Source of the DNA: Lagopus muta | Taxonomy: Eukaryota > Chordata > Aves > Galliformes > Phasianidae | DNA length: 64,000 nt | Assembly (NCBI RefSeq): GCF_023343835.1 | Contig: NC_064447.1 | Span: 10,374,501-10,438,500 of the forward strand | Direction: 5' to 3' | In this document: positions 40,111-53,152 of the stretch, in pieces | Position numbering within the stretch: the first letter of the stretch is position 1 | Layout: every line of letters starts with the position of its first letter | Notes under the pieces: model-generated | The model's input: only the letters and a program-made list of their open reading frames with translations | What the model was told of the DNA's origin: nothing | The model's database searches: none | Program-made: the position numbers and the translations under genes

Positions 40111-42383
40111 CGCGGGGTGCCAGACTGCAGCGCGTAATTTCATTTAATTGGCCCTCCATCCCAAGCAAAATAGAGGAAGAAAGAAACAATAAAGCATCCT
40201 CCTCTCCTAAAAGCCATTCAAATTGATGCATTTTTTCGGGTTGTTTTCCCTTTGCAGGTTGGAGGGCTGTGGAAGTCCCCCCGGCGGCGCCGGTTCCCGT
40301 GTGCCCTCATTGCGCCCGCTCTCCCACGCGTGTCACGCTCGCCTGTGCTCCTTCTCCTGCACGTTCTAGCAAACCACTGAGGCTGAAATTTCAATTAAGA
40401 AAGAGAAATAATTACCCGCCGCTCCACATTTCCTCTAAAATGGTAGCCAATGCCAGCCAGCCGAGTCATCGCCTCCCGCTGCGGCTTGGCGCGCGCCGGC
40501 GGGCTGCCGTCCCAGTGACATTTTCAGGATAACACCGGTGGCTGAAGTCTGGCCCCAGGCCACAGCTCTGCTTGGGTTCACCCCACTGGGGTTGCAAAGG
40601 GCCCAAAACCTGCTTGGAGGGATGCTGCAGCATTCTACAGGCATCCCTTCTCGTCAGACAGCCCAAATAGTTGGGGTATCTCCAGGCCCAAGCCATGACC
40701 CCACTGTATGTCCCTGTGGTCTGTCCCAGCCAGTGCACCCAGAGGTGCATGCAGATGCATCCATCAGGAGTGAGCCACACACAAAAGGGCTCCTGCCCAG
40801 GATGGTTCCCAAGGAAGGTTCATCACACCGGGTGAGGGAAGAAGCAGCACTCAGTTTTTAGCACCTTGCAGGGCTACAGTTCCCATTTCACATGCAGTGC
40901 CTCTCCTGCTCCATCCACCAAGCACCCCAGGTGCTCAAGCAAGAAAACGGCAGCAGAACGATGCTAGGGGGAAACGGGTGCTCCCTGCCCCCAGACAGAT
41001 ACAAATGTGCCCCTGCCCAGCAACTCCACGGTAATCTGCTTGTGCTATCATGTGCTACAGGAGCTCTACCTTGAATGAATAGTAATTACGCTCCGACAGC
41101 CCCAGCTGCCTGAGGAGCTCAGTGAGTGCTGCAGGGATTAATGCTGCTGAGGAACAAGGTGGAGTGGGGGGCTCAGTATGCCCCAAACCCAACCAACCGC
41201 AGAACCCCACTGCTTTACCCTCTGCCACCAACAAGGACGGCACCTCATCCTCGCTGGATCTGCACACTCTCCTTCCCCTAAACCCATGGGACCAGGAGAA
41301 GGAGGAATACAAAAGCTGGCAGCCCCGTGACCCCCCAGTGCAGCGATCACAAGAGCAGGAAAGCAGCAACCTCAGGCTGCAGATTAGCCCTGCAGTGCAC
41401 AGGGAGGCAGCAGCCCCCCCCCCACGCTCAGCATCTCACTGGGGACCACCCAAGCAGCCCCACATCCACCCTTATTCTCACCCCACTGTTCCAGGGGGTC
41501 AGAGCCCAGGGGAGGGTCTCTGCCCAAATTGCAGTGCTCTCCCATGGACCACATTCCCTGCTTTTCATGGAGGAGACCTGAGCTGGCCGGCAGCCCCCAC
41601 TCTGCCTCTGTGTCCCTCCCAACAGACACACTCCCAGCACAGCTTCCAGGCCTTCACCCCTTCTGCAGTGGTGATTTACGCCCTCTGACCGAGCTCCCCC
41701 TTTTAAATCAGGCTGATCAATAGCACAATCAGACAATCCTTTTAAGAAACTATCTCATCCGATCCTTCCAGCCAATGATCCCTGCTCTGAGCTGCTCTCA
41801 GACACGTCGCACTGGGGCAGGGGGAGCAAGAAAAGCCATGGAGGCAAAATTGGGTTTCCCCAGTCAATGCAAACCCTCCTGATGCACAGGGGTAGAGATC
41901 CAGAAATGCCAACCACTTGATGCCAAAAGCCATCACACCACAGCCCCCTACGGCACCCCCATGTCATCCCATAAGCTATGGGGACCCCATCTGGTTGGGA
42001 AGAAGTGGTGAACTGATCCCACCAAGTTCCAGAAGGGCTCTACCGACACTGGCTGCATTTCCACTGAACTGCAAAGCACTGGGTTAACCAGCAGAGAGAG
42101 AAGCATCAGAGAACACTTTACATCTTCAAAGTAAATCAGCTCCTGGAACAGACGCGCACGGTGGCTGAGTGCCCCCTACTCCTTTGTGTGCACATGGCTT
42201 TTGGCATTTATTGCGCTGCTGGAGAACGATGCTGTGCTCTCACCTTGGGGCTGTCCCTCACCCCCTTGTCCCCATTGCCATGGGGGGCCCGCATGCCACC
42301 CCCATGTCCCCATCCCCATCCTGGAGCTGACACTGGAGGCAGGATGGTGGCTCAGCACCCGGCAGTGCCTTTGGGGCTGGTGA

Positions 42384-42540
42384 CAGTCATGGTGAAGGAC
42401 ATGCTCTGATAGGACTACGCTCTGCTCCAGAGAACGCAGCCGGTGAGAGGCAGTGGTGTTAATGCTCTACAGCTGCTCTACTGCTCTACAGCTCCTACAG
42501 CTCTGGTCATGGTGAAGGACGTGCTTCTACAGGACTAATG
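42384..42540. repeat. Local duplication (GTCATGGTGAAGGAC) with CTCTACAGCT repeats
   Basis: 'gtcatggtgaaggacatgct' near 42386 recurs as 'gtcatggtgaaggacgtgct' near 42507. Between them lie several 'ctctacagct' copies. A small imperfect tandem duplication. Confidence 0.55.
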
Positions 42541-44119
42541 GGGTCGAGGCTACAGCACGATGCTGAAGGACGGCGCGCGGAGATGACGAGCCAGGGCTGG
42601 CCCATCGAGTACCCAACAGTGAATATTTGTAACTAGTTTTTCTCCTCTGTTTCATCTCCATGCACACTCACCACCTGGAAGCACAGCTCCGATGGGACCC
42701 ACACAAGAGCACGCCCAGCACACAGCACAGAGCTGCCCCTCAGTCCCTCTGCATGACCACCACCACCAAACGTGGATGGGAAACCCATCCCAGCCACAGC
42801 TGAGCACCGGGTGCAGGTTTCAGTCACTGCCACGGTGCAGTGGGGGCACCCCATTACAGCAACCCCCGTGGTGCATGCGATAGAACAGATCTGTGCAGAC
42901 TGACAGTGCGCTGGCACCAAGGATGCAAGCAGTTGGGATTTTCTCTCCGTTCCAGCACTCGGGTATGGTGCAGCCATGGCACCCCCACAGGTTTCCATCA
43001 AGGCAGGAATCCACACACGAGACCTTGAGCCAAGTGGACATCCGAGGGATCTCCACCAACATCACAGAGCTGTGGCTGACCCACGAGCCTTCTGAACAGT
43101 GCAGAGATGGCCATGTGCTGGCACAGGATAGGGACCTGTCCTTTGGGGATCTCCGGGTATTGCGCCAGCCGTCCCCATTTTTCTCCCTTCGCTTGGGATA
43201 AAATGAGGGTGAGATGGGTTTGGGAGGAAGCAGGAATTGCCTTCTGCCATTTCCAGTCTTTGATAGGCAAGTGGGATGCAAGCAGAAATAACTCAATCAA
43301 GGCAGTGCAATTTTTAATTAATTTGTGGAGCCCTTCGCCAGCTGATCGCCTTGGAGACAAAAGGGAGGACTCTCCTTTAAGACTGGTGTGTGCCTGGTAC
43401 TCTGAGCCTCCCCTTTTCACCAGTGCATCTCTGGTCTTGAAAGCAGCACAAAAGGAAGAATTCCTTGATCTTTTGCCTTGTCTTTTGCTAAGACACACGA
43501 GGGGGAGCTGGGCTGGATTCTTTTTCGTCGTTGTTTTTAAGGATTTTTTTCTCCTTTTTATTTTGGAGAACACAAGAAACCTCCTCTCCCAAAAAACGCA
43601 CGCAGAGAGGGGTGGGAAAAAAGGGGGAAAAAAAAACCCAAAACAAACCCACAACCTCAAGCCAAAGAGCACAGAGCGTTTCCCTGCTCCGCCAACACCT
43701 CCTGCCCAGCCTGCTCCATCCCCAAGGGGAGGGAGTTGAAAGGTTCACGCTACATCAAGCGGTGAGTAATGCAGCGGGAGGCTCCTGCCGTGCTCAGGGA
43801 CGGCCCCTCACCCCCCGCGCTGCCCCCAGCCCACAGGGGGGGTCATGCAGACCCCCCTCCCATCCCCGCTGCCTCTCCAAGTGCAAGTGCAATGCAGGAA
43901 GTTCTCAGCAGTGACTGACGCTGCAATTATTGCTGGTCGGCTGCAGGTTGGCTCTTGGCTCCATCCAGCATGGTGCTGAGATGGAGGAGATGTGCATGCC
44001 CTGACAGTGCGGTCTGCCTACCCCAAAAGGTGCCCGGGACCTTATTAGTTTATTTTGGGATGGTGAGGGGTGTGTGGGCTGGGTAAAGCTTCTCAGGCAC
44101 CAAGCTCCTATTAAAGCCA

Positions 44120-44310
44120 CAGAGTCACAGAATCACTGAGGTTGGAAAAGACCTCTACAATTCCAATCAGCCCAACCACCAACTCATCAGCACCATGCCG
44201 CCAAACCATGCCTCTAAAGAGAATCAATCACTATGATTGCAAAAGACCTCCAAGACCATGAAGTCCAACCATCAACCCGCCACCACCACGTCACCGAACC
44301 ATGTCCCCAA
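44120..44310 (-). mobile_element. Two adjacent CR1 LINE 3' fragments
   Basis: 'cagaatcactgaggttggaaaagacctctacaattccaatcagcccaacc' and, at about 44225, 'cactatgattgcaaaagacctccaagaccatgaagtccaacc' are both reverse complements of CR1 3' ends, each followed by 'accatgccgccaaaccatg'-type text. This is either two insertions or one element with a duplicated tail. Confidence 0.75.
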
Positions 44311-44896
44311 AAGTCATCACAGGCAGCAGGAGCTCTGACACCAGAGCAGAACCAGAGCGCTCCTGGCAAAGCCCCCAGCGCAGGAGTTCCAGATCCTGCC
44401 CCAAGCACCTTGGAACTCATGTTTCCCTGTCCCTGCTGTAGGCAGCCACCACATGGGGACAGTTACCTGGGTCTGCAAACCCTGGTGACATCTTGTGACT
44501 GCCACTAAGCGCTGTGCATAAGGATCTGAGGTCCAAAATCGGAGAACTGAGCCCAAACGTGCCGACACCTGATGATGGGAGAAGTGGCAGTGATGGAGGG
44601 CCCACAGTTCCCGGTGCAGCACTGCCAACACAGCCATCAGGAGTTCAGGTGTCTGGGTCACCGCTTGGCTCCTAGCATGTCTCACTTCTCCATGGCAACA
44701 AAGGCCACCCAGCAGGACCTGGGGGTGACGAGACCCCTACCTGTTCCCATCCTGAACTGCTGAGTGATGGAGAAAGGGGCACCTTGGGGGCGCAGAGGGT
44801 CTGTGTGCACTGGATATCCCCACCAGGCGCCATCCTAACTAAGCAACATCACTCTCCCTGCACAAAGCAGGCACACAGCCCCCCGCACTCTCCTCC

Positions 44897-44985
44897 GTCA
44901 ATATGGCAGCACCCATCCTGCAACCTGGGGGTCCCCTTATGGCCTCATCCTACCAGCACCCATCCTGCAGCCTGGAGGTCCCACA
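44897..44985. repeat. Two-copy duplication (CAGCACCCATCCTGCA...)
   Basis: Two copies, about 50 bases apart, of 'cagcacccatcctgca(a/g)cctgg(g/a)ggtccc'. Small and unstable-looking. Confidence 0.5.
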
Positions 44986-45854
44986 CAAAGCCCCACAGGC
45001 TGCAGCACTCCGAGAGGGGCTCAGCCCCACATCCTACAGCACAGCTTGTCTGCCCACCCATGGGAGCCCAGCATTGGGGTCCGGGGGGGGGTCCTCACCC
45101 CAATGTGGGGGCACCATGGCACGCAGCCCCAAACCGAGCAAACGGCGCGCAGCATGAATAACAAAAGCAGCGATCAGTGACGGCTCTCCCGAGGGGCTGT
45201 AAGTTCTTCAATTAGAGCTCTCATTATAGGAACGAGAAACTCCACTCCGTCTTCTGTACAGAGAACACTTTTTTTTTCTCTCTCCCCCCCCCCTTCTCTT
45301 TTATAGAAAAAAGGGAGGGAGGGAGGGAGAGGAAGGCTGCATCTCTAATGCAACAGACAGGTCTGCTGAGATTCACTTTGGCTCTTATTTTGACTTTCAT
45401 CTCAAAGAGCTGCCCTGGGAATCCATTAAGTCCAATTTAAATCGGCTCTCCGCCCTCACGGCTTCTCCCCGCCTTCCTCTCCCCCCCCTTCCCCCCCAGA
45501 GCTCTCTTCTCCCCCTCAATGCAAACAAACACAAAGCGAGGGCCAAGGGCAGCCCCCCACAGACCCCCCACCCCACTTCCACAACGATAAACCCAAACCC
45601 AGAGAACCCCCAGCTCCTCTCTGATGCCACCACAGTGCTTCAGAGGCGCTCCCCTTCCCCACCATGCACACGCACAGGGGTATTTCCATTTTATCTCTTT
45701 ATTTTGGGGTCCAGTTGGGGGTTTTATCATAGCTCTATCATAGCTCCACGAAAGCCAGCGTGGGGTGGATGGAAGCACTGTGGGTTCTGCTAATGGCACT
45801 GCTCCTTCGCAGCCAGTGAGGACAAACCCGACACTTCCTTCCCTCCTTCTGTCG

Positions 45855-45958
45855 TTCCTTCCTTCCTTCCTTCCTTCCTTGCTTCCTTCCTTCCTTCCTT
45901 CCTTCCTTCCATCCATCCATCCATCCATCCATCCATCCATCCATCCATCCATCCATCC
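45855..45958. repeat. Compound (CTTC)n-(ATCC)n microsatellite
   Basis: About 14 CTTC units (45855-45910) run straight into 12 ATCC units (45911-45958). Confidence 0.92.
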
Positions 45959-46688
45959 ACGCCACCGTTCCAGCCCTGCTTCTGTCGGATAAGCAGTTTT
46001 CCAGCCCTCTCCCCCCGCCCCCTGCAACGCACACGCTCTGCATTGCATCCTATTCAGATGTTTTCAATCATTGCCATTTCGGTATTTAAAACAAAAGCGC
46101 GCACAGCCCCCCCCCTTCCCCCTTCCTTCCCCCCCTCCATCACCGCCACGCTCCGCTCGCAGCCCTCTCTCCGGGTTTGTTTGTTTATGGATGTCAGCGA
46201 TGGTCTGGGGATCCACACAGGGGATGAGGGAGCGGGGAGGGGTGCGCGGTGATCCCGCTGTGGGCTTTGGGAGCAGCGCCAGATGCTGAATGCGTGGGGC
46301 TCCCGCCACCCCAAAAAGCGAAGGGAGGGTCAGGACAGAGCAGCTCTCACACGTGCAGATGGCGGCGGGGGCAGCGAAACGCCGCACCGCAACTTTTGCA
46401 AGTGGCCGAGAGCGCCCAGCCCTCCCCACGGAGCCGCCCCGCAGCCCCCCCGGCGTTATGGGAACTTCCCCAAAAGTAGCAGCACGACGAGGCGGGCGCA
46501 TCCTCCCTGCACTGACATACAGTGCCCCGAGCCTGAGCCGCAGCTTTGTTCTGACACCCGTCCGTCCGTCCGTCCGTCGCAGGTCGGTGGCGTTTTGCTT
46601 TGGACCGGTTGCAAATATCTTTATGACTTCCAGCAAAAGCTGAGCAGCCCCTTCTGCTCCCAGGGGCAAGCAGGACACATGCACCCAT

Positions 46689-46832
46689 GCACACACACAC
46701 ACACACATATGTGCACACACACACACACATGTCCACCCATGCACACACACATGTGCACACACACACATGTATGCACACGGACACACGGATTCAGACCCCC
46801 TCGGAAACTCCACCACACACACACACACACAC
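46689..46832. repeat. Compound (CA)n microsatellite
   Basis: Several interrupted CA runs separated by 'tatgtg', 'catgtccacc' and similar words. GTCC repeats (46559-46578) lie just upstream. Confidence 0.85.
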
Positions 46833-47059
46833 GAGTTGCACCAGAATACAAACAAACCCTGAAAAATCCTCCCCCCCATCCGCCCAGTTCTGCTACAGCT
46901 CCGATAAAAAGACAGCAAAAAGCACAAAGATGTGCAACAATACCTGCGATGCTCCGTGCTCTCTCCTCTCTCTCCCGCTGTCTCTCTCCTCCTCTTCCAG
47001 AACACAGTAGCCAGATTAGATCCTTAGGAAAAAAAATGTGAGAAATAGCACAATTCTCC

Positions 47060-47086
47060 TCTTTTTTTTTTTTTTTTTTTTTTTTG
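47060..47086. repeat. Poly-T tract
   Basis: About 27 consecutive T after 'ctcctc'. Low complexity. Confidence 0.85.
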
Positions 47087-47485
47087 CTTCCCTTCTCAGC
47101 AGCCCTTCCGAGCTCCTTCACTAACCATTATTCATAGACCACTAGGGGATATAAGGTAATTAGAAACGGCCCTATAGCATCCAGCCTGAAAATGTAATGC
47201 CAGCGGTAGGAGTGGTGGAGGGCTCTGGCTGCGGGCGGCTCCAGCAGACAGCAAAGTGCGCGGTGGAGCGATAGGGACGAGGTGAGGAGTGGGGCGGAGG
47301 AGAGGGCGAGCGGCGTCCCCGCAGCGCAGCGGGGCGGCCGAGGGGCTCCGTGTGTTTGGGTTTGGGGTGGGTTTTTCTTTTATTTTTTTTTGGGGGGGGA
47401 GAGGTGCTGGTGGTGTTTCGGGGTTTTATTTTTAATATTTTTTTTTGGATTTTTTTTTTTCAGAGCGGGTCGCCGCGCGCTGGGT

Positions 47486-47513
47486 CTGTGTGTGTGTGTG
47501 TGTGTGTGTGTTT
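47486..47513. repeat. (TG)n microsatellite
   Basis: About 13 TG units in a T/G-rich region (47360-47515) that follows the CpG-rich segment. Confidence 0.85.
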
Positions 47514-48699
47514 GTGCCAGGAATAGCAATCAGCAGCAGCAGCACACAGAGCGCAAAAATGCCATCATGCAGGGTCAACAGAAAGCTGCAGACATTTTTT
47601 TTTTTTCTTTTTTTTTTTTTTTTGTAAGCTTAATCCTCCAGAGCGGGGGAGAGCAGAAAGGAGGAGGTTACCGCCTCCTTCCTCATTTCGATTTATTTTT
47701 ATTTTTATATTCTTTTTTTTCCCCCATTTTTTTTTTTTCCCTCTCCCAAACCTCACGGCGTCACATTAAAGCCCGCCAACCCCGCAGCACCGCGACCGGG
47801 GGCTCAGCGGGAAGGGGAGGGAAGGGGGGAGGCAGTGCATAGAAGGGGGGGGGTGGAGGCAAATGAACAAATCACACCTGCACTCCCTGCGCCGTGCAGC
47901 CAGCTGCAGCCGGGAGGCAGCAAAAATCCCAGCATCGCGCATCTGCCGATTGGGGGTGCACGGAGATGTGGGGATGGTGGGGGGTCACCTCCGGGCATGA
48001 TTGCTTTTTTGGGGTGTTTACAGGGTAGGGGGAAGGAAAGGGTGAAGGTACCAAAGAGCAAAGCCTCCCCACGCATTGCTTTGTAAAGAAGAGGAAAATG
48101 AAGCGTGGCGTAACAGTGAACAGTAGGGGAAAGGAGGGTATGGGAGCAGCCCGGGGCCATCACTGCTCCGGGTGCCTCTGCGCCGATGGAAGCACGCAGC
48201 CCTTCACTTTGCAAGCTCATAGCGTGCGATTTGATGTGTTTCCAAGGTGCTGCCTCCCCGTTCAACCCTGTGCTCTTGAAGGATGGCTAGCCAGGCCCTC
48301 TCTTTTCCCTGCTAATTACTCGTGATACCAGAGATCATGCAGCGAAATAGACCCAAAGCCTCCTAAGAGGATCCAGTGCCCAACAGAGCGCACTGCCTGC
48401 TTCATCTCCTCGCTCCCAGCCCGCCTGATGGAGGGCTCAGTCCCTCCAGCTCAGACTCGAGGCCCCTCTTTGGAACAGCAACTCGAGCTGGGGGCGCAGT
48501 GCTCATCTCCCAAAGCACCGAACCCACACCCTTCATAGGGAAGCACCTCCACCACTGGGCACTGTGGGTCCCAGTGCAGCCAGCCAAGTAAAGCCCAGTA
48601 AAGCCAAGCGGCACAGACCCAACAGACATCACCCCAGCTGCTCCTCTGGGATGGGGGCAAGACGAAAGGATTTACGGGTTTGCACTACAATCACACTGA

Positions 48700-48775
48700 T
48701 CCCATGACACGGGATGGCCCTGGACCGTCTTTGAGGTCCCTTCCAACCCAACCATTCCACGATTCTATGACAATT
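48700..48775 (+). mobile_element. CR1 LINE 3' end
   Basis: 'tttgaggtcccttccaacccaaccattccacgattctatgac' is the classical CR1 tail in sense orientation, ending in the ATTCTATG 8-mer motif. Severely 5'-truncated. Confidence 0.8.
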
Positions 48776-49939
48776 CCATGGTGGTGCAGTTGAGCCATTT
48801 CCCAGCTGCGGCTGCATTTGAAACCCTGTGATTTCAGGGGAATCTCAGCTTCACCCTTCTGAAACCCTGATGGAAGGTGGAAGCTCCAGGGCCCCACACA
48901 GCCCCACATGCGAATCAAATCACAGCTGAGCACTTTGTGCTCTCCACACAGTGATTTTGCCAGCTCTACGACTGCAATTTACAGTTTCCCAAAGGCTGAT
49001 TTCATGATTTCTCAGCACTTCTGAGGTGCTGGTGCCGGCGTGGTGTGACACACTGCATCTGCCCAAACCCGTCACCACTGGGAGCCGCATCCAACCACTG
49101 CCTATCAGAGCAATTAATACTTCTTGTTAAATCCTCCGAGCTCCTCCAGGATGCTGCTGTGTGGTTGTGCAGAAAGGAAAGTTTCTTGTTGCAAAATCCA
49201 GCACAAATCCTGTACTGTGAGCACCCCGGTGCCCCTGGCATCCTCCAAGGAGCAAATCTCAGCCCCTTCACAAGCAGCACAGAGGGCAGGGCTCACCTTG
49301 CCAATAGAAGTCAGAGGCTTCCCTGGAAGCAACCCCCCCTCCACCGGGGGCTAAAAAATAATGACTCACAGCAATGTCACTTCTCGAGCTGCTAAAACAA
49401 AGGCACTCCAGCTCTGGCAGCGTCTCGCCACTGCGACCTACAAAGATAAGGCTTCCTCCTGCTGCTCCTGCAGGGAGAGACAAGCCCCAGCCATGGCTTT
49501 GCCACGCTCCGCTGGCCCTGCACCTCCCAGTTGCACTGGGTGCTCTCCAAAAAGATGCTCCAAGGGAATCCTATGGATTCCCATCTCCTCACTTGGCCCT
49601 TCGGGCTATTTCTAACGAGCTTGATGGTTTTTTGAAGAAACCCTTCATCTCGTAGCTCTGGGGATGATTGTGCCTGAGATGATGCTCCAGCTTCATTGCA
49701 TCACAGTCACCGTACGCAGAGCACAACGTGCTCTCACACCAGCTCAACCCTTTCCATTGCAGTCAGGCTCCTGGAGCCTCAGAAACACATTTTCCTACTG
49801 CTTGCCCTGCCACGATGTTCACCATTGTGAAACCTGGCCATAGGTGTGGAGTCACCACTGCCTCCTTAACAGCCCATCCCCTTGCTGCTTGTATCCCCGT
49901 TCCTGATTCCCCCATAGCAGTTCCAAACGAAGAGAGGGG

Positions 49940-50335
49940 AGATGTAGGTTGGATGCAAAGGGGAAATTGTTCACTCAGAAGGTGGTTTGGTGCTGGCACT
50001 GCTGCCCAGAGCAGGGGGTGCAGCATCCCTGGAGATGCCTGAAGCCACAGATGGGCCCTGGGCAGCCTGAGGTGGGGGAGCAATGAGCCCACAGCAGGGT
50101 TGAGGCTGGGGGGCCGTGAGGTCCCTTCCAAACCAACCATTCCGTGGTTTTGCAACCATTAAGGACCCTTCCAACTCAACCATTCTATCATTCTATGGTT
50201 CTGTGACTATTAAGGTCCCTTCCAACCCAGCCTAACCCAGCGTAACCCAACCCAACCCAACCCATTCTACCATTTTATGGTTCTATGATCATTAAGGTCC
50301 CTTCCAACCCAACCGTTCTATGATAACATGATTCT
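49940..50335 (+). mobile_element. CR1 LINE 3' fragment with several tandem tails
   Basis: A 5'-truncated CR1 body (about 49940-50125, including 'ctgcccagagcagggggtgcagcatccctggagatgcc') is followed by four tail-like segments. Each has '(a)aggtcccttccaacccaacc' and 'attctatg' words (50120, 50160, 50210, 50300). An AACCC-rich patch (50230-50262) lies within. Confidence 0.8.
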
Positions 50336-50879
50336 GCCCAGCATGAGCTCTGTCCACTGCAGGCTGGTCCCTGCCATCGAGAGGGCAATTTAGAGCTCAG
50401 TGCCCACTCATCAGCTGTTTAATGAGTTTCTGCACACTGAGTCCCCTCCAACGCCGCTGCGCTCTCTTGGCGTGCTGAAACCCCTCATCTCAAAGGCTTT
50501 CCGTGGTGGGAGAGCAGCGATTATTTCTCTCAAAAGGTCTCTTATAATGGAAACCATCTCTCCATCCCTGCTCAGTCTCCTCCCGCCGTGACCCAGGTTC
50601 CGTGGAGAGGAGCTCTGCTCCGAGGCAGCGCCGTGTTTCCATGGAAAGAGTGAATAGCCGACTCTTCCCAGCGGTTTATTAGAATTCCTTTTACTTCGAT
50701 GGAGAGTTTTAGAGGAAAGTAAAAAGGCTTTAATGTGGGGCTAATGGAGCCCCTGGGAAGTGCAGGAAGGAAATCTCCCCTGGAGAAGAGGAGGCGTGAG
50801 GAGAGGGAGGGCAACTTTCAAGACAAATTCCTGGACAGGTTGAAATTTTTTGCAGAAGCCATCTCAGGCAGCAAGAAAT

Positions 50880-51165
50880 GGAAATGAATGTTTGTTTTAT
50901 TTTTAACAGATGTTACAAAAGACCTGCCAGTAATTCGGTGAGCGATGCCGATCCGAGATCCCACTCGCTTTTCCCCAGCATGTCTTCCATTCCCTTCCTC
51001 TCCTGCTTGAGAAGAACGCCTATTTCCATTTAGCATATTATATTTAAAGAAAAATAATTAAGCAACGAAATAACAATCTGAAGCCACTTCATTTCCACTC
51101 TCCCTAAGGCTTCGGTTTCGGTTTAAACCCTCGGCTGTAGCAACTATTAATTGTTTTTAACAAAT
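50880..51165. promoter_or_regulatory. Putative conserved non-coding element (D)
   Basis: Complex AT-rich unique sequence, including 'tttatttttaacagatgttac', 'ccagtaattcggtgagc' and 'attatatttaaagaaaaataattaagc'. No repeats. Enhancer-like by composition only. Confidence 0.3.
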
Positions 51166-51554
51166 TGTTCTGTCTCCTCCCACTTCCCAAGCCCATCACC
51201 TCTTTGCCTTCCCCCAGGCCCATTTTCTCCTCGCCGTTCCCCTGCTCCGAGGGATTGACAGCTCTTGACTCTGTAAACTGGTCAGAGCACCGTGCTGGCC
51301 ACTCTCTGTCTGGGGAAATCCGCAGTGAAGTCTTCTTCAGTGGAAAAACACAGGTTTTGGTTGCAGAGAGGGGCTGGGAAGGGCTCTGTGTGTGTGCCAC
51401 GCGTGCGCCCATATATTCAGATTCCCATGGAGAAACACTGCAGGATTTGGCCAACCTGCAGCCAACTTTGAAGCTGATCTCAACCCAAACGTGACGCCAG
51501 GTGGGGGAAATGGGTGAATATGGCATTGCCTATGGAGAACAGAGGTGGGAGCTG

Positions 51555-51660
51555 GCATCATAGAATGACGGAATTGTTTGAGTTGGAAGGGAGCTTTAAA
51601 GGTCATCCAGTCCAACTCCCCTGCAATGAACAGGGACATCTGCAGCTCGATTTGGCACCA
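51555..51660 (-). mobile_element. CR1 LINE 3' fragment
   Basis: 'catagaatgacggaattgtttgagttggaagggagctttaaaggtcatcc' followed by 'agtccaactcccctgcaatgaacagggacatct' is a reverse-complement CR1 end of a distinct subfamily. Confidence 0.8.
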
Positions 51661-53084
51661 GCTGTGGGCAGAGGAGCTGGAGGCGCAGCGAGCAACGCCA
51701 CGTCTCGAATATGTGCCTCAGATCTCACGATGCCAAATCTCCTACAAATCAGCCAGCTTGCCAGCTCTGGGTTTAACCTTTGACAACAAAGCACAATTTA
51801 ACCTTTGATGACAAAACACAGGCTGCACCGTGCTCATTTTAATGCCTAACCACAGAAAAACGCTCCTGTGCTCTCCTCCCTGCACCCAGTTCTCCAAAGA
51901 TCCCCATCCTGCTGCTGTCAGGGGCACCCGGGCACAGAGTCTGTCTGGTGAACATCCCCCAAGCAAGGTGGGATCCAAGGTGATTTTCTGCCTTACCCCC
52001 ATGCACGCACATCCCAAGCCTTACATACTGAGCTGCGTCGATGCCTTGTTCGTAGGATTCTGAGCAGGGAAGGAGGAGATGGGACCTGGAGAGCAGCGTC
52101 CCTGAGCCCTTCACAAACCCTAAATTCCAATTTCCAGGCAGAAAATGGCACCAGTATGGACTCCAGGTGACAGAGGAAAGCTGGCCGCATTCACTGAGCT
52201 TCCTCCTCTCCCCGTTACGATCCTGCACCTGGTTAGCAACCGTCGGAAAGAGGTTAATCACAGCCCTTAAATCAGGAACCTTGTTGCGTTATGCTTGGGA
52301 TGCACATCTGTGCTCTCCATGGCTCCTCCCCGGCGGCGCTCAGGAGAAGGCTCAATGTCAAAAAACACCCCATAAATGAGCCCAATTTGCCCCTGACGGA
52401 GCAACATGCAACCTGGGCCATGGGACCCTGCCAAATCCTGCCCAGAGCTGTGGCTTAATGCGTCCTGGTGCCTGGCACAGCTGGAATGTCAATGAAAATG
52501 GGTTGGGTTTTTCTGGCTGGGCAGCTGTGCGATGGAGAGCAAAGGTGCTGGCACCCATGTGGAACTGTGTGCACCAGCACTTGGAGCAGGGAAAGGCTGC
52601 GAGCGGCACGCGCCCAGCTTTGCTGATGGCTTTCAGGCATTGCAAACCCAGCCTGGCCTTGCTATTTCTAGACGTGTCCCTGGGGATCTCACAGTGCTCT
52701 CTCCGTTTTGGGAAAAACCAGCGTTCCTGAGGAGAGCCCGGCTGGAGCTCAGCAGCGCTCACCTGCACACACTCACACACACAGCCCAGAAAATGGAGAG
52801 GAAATGATCCTGGAGGTGAAATCTCTTTTGTTCCAGCCCCATCTCTGTAACTGGATACCTGCAGGTCTCGGTGCTTTCCATGCCCTCTCCGGGTGCCAGC
52901 TTGTCACATTCCCCTGCTGGCAGCAGGGAGGGCTGACGCTGCTCACCGCAGTGTTTTCCTCACAAAACCAAGAGGAGCAGGCTGCAAACTCGCAGCATCA
53001 GACCAGCTTGCTGTCTGCCCCTTTTTAATGAGCTCCCTCTCCTCGACTTGGGTAGGATGAGGCATTGGGAACGTGGTTTGGAGG

Positions 53085-53152
53085 GTATGGTGGGGACAGG
53101 CCAATGGTTGGACTTGATCGAAATGGTCTTTAGCAATCTCAAGGATTCTGCC
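53085..53152 (+). mobile_element. CR1-like LINE tail
   Basis: 'ggtggggacaggccaatggttggacttgatcgaaatggtctttagcaatc' resembles the sense-strand CR1 3' end ('ggttggacttgatgatctt' type), diverged and short. Confidence 0.65.

Larger units (their letters stand above)
46240..47365. promoter_or_regulatory. CpG-rich candidate promoter region
   Basis: CpG-rich blocks at 46240-46620 and 47195-47360 flank a CA microsatellite and a T tract. At 47142-47152 a TATA-like 'gggatataagg' lies about 125 bases upstream of a good plus-strand donor, CGAG|GTGAGG (47281). These features could mark a first exon of an antisense or divergent transcript, or an RAI1 alternative promoter. There is no coding evidence. Confidence 0.3.

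Noticed and set aside
45437-46048. 203-codon minus-strand frame with WMDGWMDG and KEGRKEGR repeats
   Set aside because: Translation of the (CTTC)n-(ATCC)n microsatellite.
46064-47005. 313-codon minus-strand frame rich in Cys and Val
   Set aside because: It runs through the CA microsatellite (CVCVCVC stretches) and CpG-rich DNA, with no homology signal.
50209-50262. Interstitial telomere-like AACCC repeat
   Set aside because: The unit is AACCC mixed with CCTAACCCAG, not TTAGGG, and it lies inside CR1 tails, where 'ccaaccc' is the normal sequence.
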